Shown piece after piece: positions 9,301-15,804 of a stretch of 21,216 nt of DNA (position 1 is its first letter; every line of letters begins with the position of its first letter). The DNA lies in the NCBI GenBank assembly GCA_041797745.1, contig JBHBZU010000039.1, positions 1 through 21,216 of the forward strand. Reading direction: 5' to 3'. Position numbers and translations under genes: made by a program. The stretch comes from UBA3871 sp041797745 (GTDB lineage Bacteria; Bacillota; Clostridia; Peptostreptococcales; Anaerovoracaceae). Under the pieces are notes generated by a model. It saw only the letters and a program-made list of their open reading frames with translations, was not told where the DNA came from and did no database searches.

Positions 9301-9335
9301 GTAACATTCTTATAACTTACGTGTCTAAGTTATAA
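9300..9335 (+). promoter_or_regulatory. ECF-type promoter and perfect dyad before the sigma gene
   Basis: TGTAAC at 9300-9305 resembles ECF -35 boxes, and CGTGTCTAA at 9320-9328 contains a GTC motif like ECF -10 boxes, so the sigma factor may act on its own gene. A perfect inverted repeat TTATAACTTA/TAAGTTATAA (9310-9319 and 9326-9335) has the six bases CGTGTC at its centre. It could be an operator or a leader hairpin just before the GAGGAG ribosome site (9338-9343). Confidence 0.4.
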
Positions 9336-9350
9336 AAGAGGAGATAAGTC

Positions 9351-9845
9351 ATGGATTTGGAAAGCATATATAAAGAATATTTTACAACTGTATATTGCTA
9401 TATTCTTTCAATGGCTAAAGAGCCGGCAGTTGCGGAGGATATTACTCAGGAAACTTTCTTTCGTGCGATGAAGAAACTGGATGAATTTAGAGGCGACTGT
9501 GCTGTGCAGACTTGGTTGTGTCAGATTGCTAAAAGATTGTATTTCAATTATGCGGATAAGACAGCAAGACGAAAAAGAATTGATGAGGCAAATCCTACCA
9601 CTGCATATGATGAGGCAAATCCGGCGGAAGAACTTGTTCGTAAAGAATATTCTGTGCGAATCCATCGTATTCTTCATAACATGAGAGAGCCTTACAAGGA
9701 AGTATTCATGTTAAGAGTTTATGGGGAATTATCTTTTCGAGAAATTGGAGAAATTTTTGGTAAAAATGAGACTTGGGCAAGGGTAACCTATCATCGTTCT
9801 CATAATATGGTTAGGGAGGTTATAGAAAATGAAGATAAACTGTAA
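9351..9845 (+). CDS. ECF-family RNA polymerase sigma factor
   Basis: This 164-residue protein has the two-domain ECF layout. The sigma-2 region spans about residues 6-75 (AVAEDITQETFFRAMKKL, then TWLCQIAKRLYFNYADK), and the sigma-4 helix-turn-helix about 108-158 (YKEVFMLRVYGELSFREIGE, then TWARVTYHRS). It has no extra domains. GAGGAG sits 7 nt before the ATG. Its last 17 nt overlap the start of the anti-sigma gene, the usual translationally coupled pair. The regulon is unknown; its own promoter is a candidate. The flagellin promoters here are sigma-28 type, so it probably does not drive them. Confidence 0.93.
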   Translation: MDLESIYKEYFTTVYCYILSMAKEPAVAEDITQETFFRAMKKLDEFRGDCAVQTWLCQIAKRLYFNYADKTARRKRIDEANPTTAYDEANPAEELVRKEYSVRIHRILHNMREPYKEVFMLRVYGELSFREIGEIFGKNETWARVTYHRSHNMVREVIENEDKL

Positions 9846-10569
9846 TGTGATTAAGGATTTAATACCTCAGTATGTTGATGGAGCTTTGAGTGCGGAAAGT
9901 AAAGAACTTGTGACAGAGCATATTGGTGAATGTGAAAGTTGTAAGGCGTATATTAAAGAAGTGGAAATGACTTACGCGGAATTGGATGGTAGCGCTGATG
10001 ATTTTAGGGAAACAGATAGTAGTGAGGGAATAATTGTGCAGGGGGAACTTGCGGCTTTGAAGAAGATTAAAAGAAAAATAAATTTTAAGCGCACTTTAGC
10101 TGTGCTTATTACCGCAGGCTTTGCTGTAGTAGCGGTATTTGCAGGGTATTTATATATAAATGAACATCTTTCATATATTCCCTATGAGAAAACAGGTATT
10201 GTAAGCACAAATAATATATTAAGCACCCCCAATAATTATCAGATGTTATTGGCTTATAGCTGCGAATATGAGGGGGAAAATATAGAATTTATGATTTTAT
10301 GTTCAAGCCCTGCCAGCAGAAATGAAAAACCAAAGGGCGTTATAGAGTTTGCGGATATGAACAAAGAATATGGAGAGTCAGTTGATGAAAACGGAGAGAT
10401 ACTCACTGAAAAATTAAGTAAAATATACTACTTGCCAAAGGAGGCAATCAATAAACTGCCGTTTATATACAGCCCTAAATACATGTTATTGGGAAATACC
10501 GATGAAATCTTGAATAAAGGGGAAATAAAGACCTTGGTTGAACAGTCCACTTTGATTTGGGAAAGATAA
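9829..10569 (+). CDS. zinc-finger (zf-HC2) transmembrane anti-sigma factor
   Basis: The 246-residue protein begins with an anti-sigma zinc-finger domain. C5, H31, C35 and C38 form the typical Cys...His-x3-Cys-x2-Cys set (HIGECESC), and LIPQYVDGALS matches the helix before it. One membrane segment follows at about 88-110 (LAVLITAGFAVVAVFAGYLY), then an outside domain of about 135 residues not assigned to a family. By family knowledge the cytoplasmic N-terminus holds the ECF sigma factor inactive at the membrane and an extracytoplasmic signal releases it. The 17-nt overlap with the sigma gene supports a one-to-one pair. The signal is unknown. Confidence 0.88.
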   Translation: MKINCNVIKDLIPQYVDGALSAESKELVTEHIGECESCKAYIKEVEMTYAELDGSADDFRETDSSEGIIVQGELAALKKIKRKINFKRTLAVLITAGFAVVAVFAGYLYINEHLSYIPYEKTGIVSTNNILSTPNNYQMLLAYSCEYEGENIEFMILCSSPASRNEKPKGVIEFADMNKEYGESVDENGEILTEKLSKIYYLPKEAINKLPFIYSPKYMLLGNTDEILNKGEIKTLVEQSTLIWER

Positions 10570-10697
10570 TTTATAAAATTCTATATGCGAAAATCGAAAA
10601 TAAGGAATGACATAAGGCGCAAAGAAAAAGTAAACCGAAAATTAAAAAAATTAATCAGAAATAAACCGTAAATTTTAAAATATCAACTAAAAATCAG

Positions 10698-10735
10698 CCG
10701 TAAATCAATCGTAAAATTTTACGATTGATTTACGG
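10698..10735 (+). terminator. perfect 38-bp palindrome, likely terminator
   Basis: CCGTAAATCAATCGTAAAA (10698-10716) is followed immediately by its exact complement (10717-10735). It is the first strong hairpin after the anti-sigma gene, about 130 nt past its stop. TTTAAAAAA follows, so the U-tract is short. A partial copy of one arm (ACCGTAAATTTTAAAA) lies at about 10666-10681. Confidence 0.55.
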
Positions 10736-10740
10736 TTTAA

Positions 10741-10827
10741 AAAACTACGATGTTATTAAAGCAACTTGTTGATAAAGGATATGTATGTGTTTCAGGAACC
10801 GGAAGAGGTACGAAGTATATGATTTAG
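10741..10827 (+). pseudogene. C-terminal winged-helix fragment of a lost gene
   Basis: The frame reads KTTMLLKQLVDKGYVCVSG, then TGRGTKYMI, then stop. The pattern L-x-x-L-V-x-K-G-Y...G-x-G-R-G-T-x-Y is typical of the last strand of winged-helix domains found at the ends of AlbA/RecG-like or Fic proteins. There is no ribosome site, and the frame opens only at 10741, directly after the palindrome. It looks like a gene remnant. Between it and the flagellin B promoter lies a tandem AACACCTAAAA repeat (about 10867-10888). Confidence 0.4.
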
Positions 10828-10883
10828 AACTTTTATATAGCTTCCAATAGCAAAAAACACTTGAAAAACACCTAAAAAACACC

Positions 10884-10910
10884 TAAAAATTAAATTTCAT
10901 ATTGCGAAAT
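10884..10910 (+). promoter_or_regulatory. sigma-28 promoter of flagellin B
   Basis: CCTAAA is followed, 15 nt after TAAA, by TGCGAAAT. The -35 box and spacing equal those of the other flagellin promoters; the -10 box is weaker at its first two bases. The leader would be about 80 nt. Confidence 0.6.
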
Positions 10911-10937
10911 ACTTGATTTAGGTTCATAATTAAGTAT

Positions 10938-10959
10938 ATATAGCAAGGATTAGCTATAT
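10938..10959 (+). promoter_or_regulatory. GGA-loop hairpin in flagellin B leader (candidate CsrA site)
   Basis: A 7-bp stem ATATAGC/GCTATAT encloses the loop AAGGATTA. It lies about 25 nt upstream of the AAGGAGG ribosome site at 10982-10988, further than in the other flagellin leaders. Confidence 0.45.
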
Positions 10960-10997
10960 TATTTTGTATGATGAAATAGACCAAGGAGGGGCTTATC

Positions 10998-11819
10998 ATG
11001 AGAATTAACACGAATATCTCAGCAGTAAACGCAGGTAAGCTGTTGAAAGCTAATGACAAGTCGTTAGCTAAATCATTAGAGAAGCTGTCTTCAGGCAAGA
11101 GTATTAACAGAGCAGGCGACAATGCAGCGGGAATGGCAATTTCCGAAAAGCTAAAGGCACAGATATCTCAGTTAAACCAAGCCACTGCAAATGCTTATGA
11201 CGGCATATCTTTTATTCAGGTAGCCGAGGGAGGCCTCGGGAATACCCACGCAGCTTTACAGTCAATGAGAGAAGTAGCTGTTCAGGCGGCTAACGGGACC
11301 AACAGCCAGTCCGATGTTGAAGCTTTGCAGCAGCAGGTAAGACAGTATTCAGCTGATATTGACGAAATAGCAGCCAACACCGAGTTCAATACAATGAAAG
11401 TTTTGGACGGTTCCTTTGCAAAGGACGGCTTCGACGTAAGTTTGGCGTATGAAGCGACAGAGGGTGTTTCCACAGTAAATATTGACCCTATGTCAGCAGA
11501 AGCTTTAGGCATTGCAGATTTAGACTTGACAACAGCAGAGGGAGCTCAAAGGGCAATTAGCGCCATAGACAGCGCAATCGAGATGGTATCCTCGCAGAGA
11601 GCGGATTTAGGCTCCATGCAGGACAGACTTGAGTACTCGGTAAACAATTTGGGAGTTACACAGCAAAACATGGTAGCCGCAGGTTCACAGATTAGTGACG
11701 TGGATATGGCGGAGGAAATGTCAGCCCTTGTACGCCAGAACATCTTATCACAGGCAAATGTTGCCATGCTGGCACAGGCTAACAAGCAAGCTTCTAGTGT
11801 TTTGAATTTGCTGGGTTAG
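10998..11819 (+). CDS. fliC: flagellin B (short, divergent, 273 residues)
   Basis: A compact flagellin with almost no D2/D3. The conserved N-terminal part (MRINTNISAVNAGKLLKAND, AGDNAAGMAISEKL) joins the C-terminal part (LGSMQDRLEYSVNNLG, SQISDVDMAEEMS, ending SSVLNLLG) through about 40 variable residues. Its helices differ clearly from flagellins A and C-E: AYDGISFIQVAEGGLGNTH and MREVAVQAANGTN replace ANDGISLIQTAEGGLNETH and MRELAVQSANDTN. AAGGAGG lies 9 nt before the ATG. It is the only flagellin on the + strand, with its own sigma-28 promoter, and is convergent with flagellin C. A minor, base-of-filament or alternative filament subunit is possible; expression level is unknown. Confidence 0.96.
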   Translation: MRINTNISAVNAGKLLKANDKSLAKSLEKLSSGKSINRAGDNAAGMAISEKLKAQISQLNQATANAYDGISFIQVAEGGLGNTHAALQSMREVAVQAANGTNSQSDVEALQQQVRQYSADIDEIAANTEFNTMKVLDGSFAKDGFDVSLAYEATEGVSTVNIDPMSAEALGIADLDLTTAEGAQRAISAIDSAIEMVSSQRADLGSMQDRLEYSVNNLGVTQQNMVAAGSQISDVDMAEEMSALVRQNILSQANVAMLAQANKQASSVLNLLG

Positions 11820-11883
11820 GAAAAAGAGGCTTTAGAAACTAACTAAACTGACCCGACTAATAGAAAACAGGGTCATGAATCAG

Positions 11884-12070
11884 AGGCTTATAGGACAAAA
11901 TGTTTATAAAAATCGCTGTACTCATTGTGATAGATGGGTACAGCGATTTTAAGTTTTTTGAAGTAATGTAGAGCCTTATAGGATAAAAAGAGTTGGAAGC
12001 TGATTGCAATAAATAGATATATTAATATTGTAGTATAAAAGGCTTTAGTAACAGTTTGTCCTATAAGCCT
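11884..12070. repeat. 187-bp segment bounded by perfect 16-bp inverted repeats
   Basis: AGGCTTATAGGACAAA at 11884-11899 is exactly inverted at 12055-12070. A third copy, in direct orientation with two changes in 17 bases, lies at 11972-11988. The segment has no convincing ORF. It could be a miniature inverted-repeat element or the remains of an insertion sequence. No clear target-site duplication is visible at its edges. Confidence 0.5.
11909..11958 (+). terminator. likely terminator of flagellin B
   Basis: AAAATCGCTGTAC (11909-11921) pairs perfectly with 11938-11950 (13 bp, 16-nt loop). AAGTTTTTT follows on the + strand. It lies inside the inverted-repeat segment, about 90 nt after the flagellin B stop. 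Confidence 0.6.
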
Positions 12071-12118
12071 ATAATTTATTAAAGTTGACAATAAGGGGAA
12101 AATATCCTTAATAATTAC

Positions 12119-12149
12119 TGAAAGTAGGTACCAAAGGTACCTACTTTCA
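12119..12149. terminator. perfect 14-bp stem-loop between convergent flagellins B and C
   Basis: TGAAAGTAGGTACC (12119-12132) and its complement (12136-12149) enclose the loop AAA. A short ATTTTG tail follows on the + strand; the - strand has no clear T-run. It probably ends transcription from flagellin C or backs up that of B. The remaining gap to 12240 shows nothing else. Confidence 0.6.
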
Positions 12150-12240
12150 ATTTTGTAAATTCACTTAAATTTTCTCAATTCAATATTTTTATTCACTTTC
12201 AAACTTGCAGGGATGTTTCAGAAGCCCCCAAGTTTAGCTA

Positions 12241-13485
12241 TTAGCCCTGAAGTAAGGATAATACGCTCTGTGGCTGCTGATTAGCCTGCGCAAGCATGGA
12301 TGTTGCAGCCTGTACTAAGATATTGTTTTTAGTGAACTGGGACATTTCTTCAGCCATGTCCACGTCTCTAATTTGAGATTCAGCTGCGGAGAGGTTTTCA
12401 CTGGAAGTTCCCAGGTTGTTGATTGTGTGCTCGAGTCTGTTCTGCATAGCACCAAGAGCAGCTCTCTGTGCCGATACTGTATTGATAGCGATATCAATAG
12501 TAGTGATTGCAGTTTCGGAAGTTGCCTGTGAAGTCAGGTCAATGTTGCTAACGCCGAGGTCTTCAGCTTTCATGGACTGAACTGTAAGTCTTGTGTTCTG
12601 ACCCTCATTAGCTCCGATGTGGAATGTGAGAGCATTTGTTGTGTCAACAACAGCGGTTACTGTTGCCTTACCAGCGTTGAAAGTTGCAGTTACATCGCTA
12701 ACATTGAAAGCGGAGTTGGAAACCTTACCACCGTCCGGACCGGAGATGGAGTCAATCTCATAAACCTTAGTGAGTGTTGCAGCACCATCAGCGTGTGCGA
12801 TTTTGATAGTATCGCCTTTTGCAGCTGTACCGCCAAGAGTGAGACCTGTAGCATCCATAGTAGCACCGTACTCATCTTTCCAAGCAGAACCGTCATAAGT
12901 GTATGTGGTGTCTACAGCAGGTTTGTTAGTTGCATTACCGGAAACTGTTGCAGTACCGCTTTCTTTCATGTTGATAGTGTAAGTACCGCTTGCTGTAAGG
13001 TTAGAACCGGCAGCTACAGAAATCTTTGCCTTATTGGTAGTGGCGTCGGAAGTTACCTTTGCAGCCATGTTACCGTCTAAGAGCTTCTTTGTGTTGAACT
13101 CTGTATCAGTAGCGATTCTTGTGATTTCCTTAGTAAGCTGGTCAACTTCCTTTTGGATTTCCTTACGATCGGAGTCAGTGTTGGTGTCGTTAGCGGACTG
13201 TACAGCCAGCTCTCTCATTCTCTGGAGAATGGAGTGAGTTTCGTTAAGTCCACCCTCAGCTGTCTGGATGAGGGAGATACCGTCGTTGGCATTAGATGTA
13301 GCCTGATTCAGACCTCTAATCTGACCGCGCATTTTTTCGGAAATAGCAAGACCTGCGGCATTGTCGCCTGCACGGTTAACTGCTAAACCGGAAGAGAGCT
13401 TTTCTAAGGATTTGCTTGTTGCCTTGTTGTTAGCACCGAGCAGTCTGTTAGTGTTGATTGAACTGATGTTGTGATTAATTCTCAT
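12241..13485 (-). CDS. fliC: flagellin C (414 residues)
   Basis: Filament subunit. Residues 1-144 are D0/D1 (MRINHNISSINTNRLLGANN, AVNRAGDNAAGLAISEKM). About 145-284 are a variable, Thr/Ala/Lys-rich surface domain. The last 130 residues, from ALTFHIGANEGQ, are C-terminal D1/D0 ending VLSLLQG. The start has AAGGAGG 8 nt upstream. The conserved ends are almost identical to those of flagellins D and E, also at DNA level, while the centres differ. It is monocistronic, driven by two sigma-28 promoters, with a leader of about 165 nt from the nearer one. Confidence 0.97.
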   Translation of the reverse strand: MRINHNISSINTNRLLGANNKATSKSLEKLSSGLAVNRAGDNAAGLAISEKMRGQIRGLNQATSNANDGISLIQTAEGGLNETHSILQRMRELAVQSANDTNTDSDRKEIQKEVDQLTKEITRIATDTEFNTKKLLDGNMAAKVTSDATTNKAKISVAAGSNLTASGTYTINMKESGTATVSGNATNKPAVDTTYTYDGSAWKDEYGATMDATGLTLGGTAAKGDTIKIAHADGAATLTKVYEIDSISGPDGGKVSNSAFNVSDVTATFNAGKATVTAVVDTTNALTFHIGANEGQNTRLTVQSMKAEDLGVSNIDLTSQATSETAITTIDIAINTVSAQRAALGAMQNRLEHTINNLGTSSENLSAAESQIRDVDMAEEMSQFTKNNILVQAATSMLAQANQQPQSVLSLLQG

Positions 13486-13509
13486 AATATTTCCTCCTTG
13501 AAATGTTTC

Positions 13510-13527
13510 CTCACCATCCTTGGCGAG
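13510..13527 (-). promoter_or_regulatory. GGA-loop hairpin in flagellin C leader (candidate CsrA site)
   Basis: On the - strand, CTCGCCA-AGGA-TGGTGAG forms a 7-bp stem (one G-U pair) with loop AGGA, 10 nt upstream of the AAGGAGG ribosome site (13493-13499), itself a second GGA. This copies the two-site layout known for CsrA on Bacillus hag. Confidence 0.7.
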
Positions 13528-13655
13528 TTGAATTAATTAAAAATGTTTTTATTTCTGTGAGTTTTCTCACTTTGTTTTTGTGACTATAGCTAAACTCAAT
13601 ATTCTTTTAATCGTATTTCGACTTAATTTATGAGTGCTAACTTGTCACACTAATA

Positions 13656-13682
13656 TCTTCGGCAAGCTTTAGATTTACTTTA
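13656..13682 (-). promoter_or_regulatory. sigma-28 promoter P1 of flagellin C (near)
   Basis: On the - strand, CCTAAA is followed, 15 nt after TAAA, by GCCGAAGA. The bases downstream (ATATTAGTGTG) are shared with P2 and nearly with the flagellin A promoter. Confidence 0.82.
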
Positions 13683-13758
13683 GGGATTTTTATAAATTTC
13701 TTTATTTTTCTTTTCCCCTGTTTTAAGCTATGCCATAACCTGATTGGTTACACTAATA

Positions 13759-13785
13759 TTTTCGGCAAGTTTCCAATTTAGTTTA
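13759..13785 (-). promoter_or_regulatory. sigma-28 promoter P2 of flagellin C (far)
   Basis: On the - strand, CCTAAA is followed, 15 nt after TAAA, by GCCGAAAA. It lies 103 bp upstream of P1 with similar flanks, so it looks like a duplicated promoter segment. Upstream, 13814-13921 (+) holds a 35-codon open stretch (EVGKERIDEIVDPEITIDRA) without start signals, possibly another gene remnant. Confidence 0.78.
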
Positions 13786-13964
13786 GGAGAATTTGCAACT
13801 TTTTCTATTTAAATTATGGCTTGCAGAAGTAGGAAAAGAGAGGATTGATGAAATTGTTGATCCGGAAATTACTATTGACAGAGCCTTAGAAACATATTTG
13901 AAGAAAGGCTATTCAAGGTAGTGGATAAATCTAAAAATGGTGGACATACACAATAATTCAAACA

Positions 13965-13992
13965 AAAACCTGGAGAAATTTCTCCAGGTTTT
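13965..13992 (-). terminator. terminator-like palindrome downstream of flagellin D
   Basis: A perfect 28-bp palindrome (arm AAAACCTGGAGAAA) is followed on the - strand by TTTTTGTTTG. It lies about 300 nt after the flagellin D stop. A second hairpin without a T-run (ATTACAGAAAA at 14114-14124 with 14138-14148) lies between. Confidence 0.6.
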
Positions 13993-14198
13993 GATTTTCG
14001 CTGTTCTACCCTTGACGCGTAGAGTATCCAGCGTTTCCAGAATTTTTCATATTAGTGTACTCTTAGACTGGAATTTTTCAAAGTCTTGTACTGTTTACGA
14101 AATGTTGGGCTAGATTACAGAAAACTTTTAATAAAACTTTTCTGTAATACTAACTTAAACGAAATCTGTAAGCAGGTGACATATACATATAGATATTT

Positions 14199-14242
14199 AC
14201 ATCAACATCAACATAAACACACATCAATATCAACATAAATAC
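14199..14242. repeat. two tandem 22-bp repeats
   Basis: Units at 14199-14220 and 14221-14242 (start ACATCAA, end AACATAAA-AC) match at 20 of 22 positions. Nearby ACTTACTGTAAA occurs twice (14262-14273, 14289-14300), the second covering the last codons of flagellin D. No function is evident. Confidence 0.7.
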
Positions 14243-14290
14243 TATATGCCATTCACTCAAGACTTACTGTAAACATCAGTCACCTAAAAC

Positions 14291-15526
14291 TTACTGTAAA
14301 AGGGAGAGTACGTTCTGAGGCTGCTGGTTAGCCTGTGCAAGCATAGCTGTTGCTGCCTGAGTCAAGATATTGTTTTTAGTGAATGCGGACATTTCTTCAG
14401 CCATATCAACGTCTCTAATCTGGGATTCAGCAGCAGAGAGGTTCTCGCTGGAAGTTCCGAGATTGTTGATAGTGTGCTCGAGTCTGTTCTGCATAGCACC
14501 AAGAGCAGCTCTCTGTGCAGATACTGTATTGATAGCATTATCAATAGTAGAAATTGCAGCGTCAGAGCTTGCCTGAGTAGTCAGGTCGATCGCATCAACA
14601 CCAAGGTCATTCGCTTTCATGGACTGAACTGTAATCTTTGTGTTCTGTCCCTCGTTAGCTCCGATGTGGAATGTGAGAGCATTCTTTGTATCAACAGTAG
14701 CTGTTACATTGTTGCCTGCTGTAACTGTAATATCGCTGAGCTCGAAAGCGGAATTGGATACTTTCTGACCGTCAGGACCTGTAATAGTATCTACAACTAT
14801 GCCCTTAGCATAGGTAGCCTTACCTGTACCTGTAGCAACAGTAATTGTGTCGCCCTTAACAACATTACCCTCAACTTCAATTTCAGAACTCAATACATTT
14901 CCGTTCTTATCCTTGAAGCTTGTTCCATCGAAAGTATACTTGGTATTTTCGGCTGGTGCTGATAAAACTGTATCGTGACCGGACTTGATAGCACCGGTAC
15001 TTTCAGCATTTTCTTTTGTCTTAATGGTGTAAGTACCATCTTGAGTAAGGTTGGAACCGGCAGTCACTTTAACTGTAGCCCCTGTATTTGCTGTTACCTT
15101 TGCTTCCATGGAACCGTCGAGGAGCTTCTTTGTGTTGAACTCGGTGTCAGTGGCGATTCTTGTTATTTCCTTTGTAAGCTGGTCAACTTCCTTTTGGATT
15201 TCCTTACGGTCGGAGTCAGTGTTGGTGTCGTTTGCGGACTGTACAGCCAGTTCTCTCATTCTCTGGAGAATAGCGTGAGTTTCGTTCAGACCGCCCTCAG
15301 CTGTCTGGATGAGGGAAATACCGTCGTTAGCATTGTCAGAAGCCTGATTCAGACCTCTAATCTGACCACGCATTTTTTCGGAAATAGCAAGACCTGCGGC
15401 ATTGTCGCCTGCGCGGTTAACTGCTAAACCGGAAGAGAGCTTCTCTAAGCTCTTGGATGTGGACTTGTTGTTAGCTCCTAAGAGTCTGTTAGTGTTGATA
15501 GCACTAATATTGTGGTTAATTCTCAT
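14291..15526 (-). CDS. fliC: flagellin D (411 residues)
   Basis: Filament subunit. The start is the ATG at 15526 (MRINHNISAINTNRLLGANN), with AAGGAGG 7 nt upstream; the frame is open 16 codons further but those codons cover the hairpin and ribosome site. Conserved D0/D1 spans 1 to about 144, a variable domain (Thr/Asn/Lys-rich) about 145-282, and the C-terminal D1/D0 the remainder (FHIGANEGQ, DVDMAEEMS). It ends SLLQ, lacking the last glycine of flagellins A and C. No sigma-28 promoter is visible in the 278 nt upstream, so it may be transcribed with flagellin E or from an unrecognised promoter. Confidence 0.97.
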   Translation of the reverse strand: MRINHNISAINTNRLLGANNKSTSKSLEKLSSGLAVNRAGDNAAGLAISEKMRGQIRGLNQASDNANDGISLIQTAEGGLNETHAILQRMRELAVQSANDTNTDSDRKEIQKEVDQLTKEITRIATDTEFNTKKLLDGSMEAKVTANTGATVKVTAGSNLTQDGTYTIKTKENAESTGAIKSGHDTVLSAPAENTKYTFDGTSFKDKNGNVLSSEIEVEGNVVKGDTITVATGTGKATYAKGIVVDTITGPDGQKVSNSAFELSDITVTAGNNVTATVDTKNALTFHIGANEGQNTKITVQSMKANDLGVDAIDLTTQASSDAAISTIDNAINTVSAQRAALGAMQNRLEHTINNLGTSSENLSAAESQIRDVDMAEEMSAFTKNNILTQAATAMLAQANQQPQNVLSLLQ

Positions 15527-15550
15527 TTTGTTTCCTCCTTGAAAATTTCT

Positions 15551-15571
15551 AATTTGCAATCCTTGCAAATT
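15551..15571 (-). promoter_or_regulatory. GGA-loop hairpin in flagellin D leader (candidate CsrA site)
   Basis: On the - strand a perfect 8-bp stem, AATTTGCA with TGCAAATT, closes the loop AGGAT. It ends 10 nt upstream of the AAGGAGG site, in the same position as in flagellins C and E although the stem sequence differs. Confidence 0.7.
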
Positions 15572-15595
15572 CATAAGAATTAAGATTGTGTATCA

Positions 15596-15668
15596 GTCTT
15601 CAAGGGTGGTGCGCCTACCAGCCCCTAAAGACCGGTTAAGCCGTGGCAGCCATGTGGCACTCGCCACA
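15596..15668 (-). other. GC-rich structured leader segment before flagellin D, class unknown
   Basis: Read on the - strand it has a 6-bp hairpin TGTGGC-GAGT-GCCACA (15653-15668), a small CGG-CTTAA-CCG helix, and a longer hairpin at 15596-15632 (GTCTT/AAGAC, GGG/CCC, TGGT/ACCA). It is markedly richer in GC than the spacers around it. It does not match the c-di-GMP-I, cobalamin or tRNA patterns I know. It could be a riboswitch-like leader, a small RNA or foreign DNA. Confidence 0.4.
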
Positions 15669-15699
15669 GCCTACTACCATAATTTATATCATCTAAAGA

Positions 15700-15718
15700 G
15701 GGAAGCGTGAGGCTTCCC
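15700..15718 (-). terminator. hairpin after flagellin E, possible weak terminator
   Basis: On the - strand, GGGAAGC-CTCAC-GCTTCCC is a perfect 7-bp stem, followed only by TCTTT. It lies about 90 nt after the flagellin E stop and may end or attenuate transcription into flagellin D. Confidence 0.45.
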
Positions 15719-15804
15719 CCTTTTATGATGAGAACATTACCTTATTTTGCGTCGAAACGCTATTTAATTGTAACGCCCTGTGGTATAAACTGCGTTAGAC
15801 GAAA

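Noticed and set aside
11888..12091. 67-codon - strand frame with a hydrophobic stretch in the inverted-repeat segment
   Set aside because: It runs through both inverted repeats and the terminator hairpin and has no clear start signal.
14041..14070. Promoter-like word ATATTAGTGTAC on the + strand
   Set aside because: It resembles the start region of the flagellin promoters but has no CGA -10 box or TAAA at the proper distance.
12619..15427. Long antisense open frames on the + strand through flagellins C and D (for example 12619-13080, 14474-14962, 14975-15427)
   Set aside because: They mirror the codon pattern of the flagellins, have no ribosome sites, and recur at matching places only because the paralogues match.
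15596..15668. tRNA, cobalamin or c-di-GMP-I riboswitch
   Set aside because: No T-loop, no B12 box, and no GCACAGGGCAAACC-like core on either strand.
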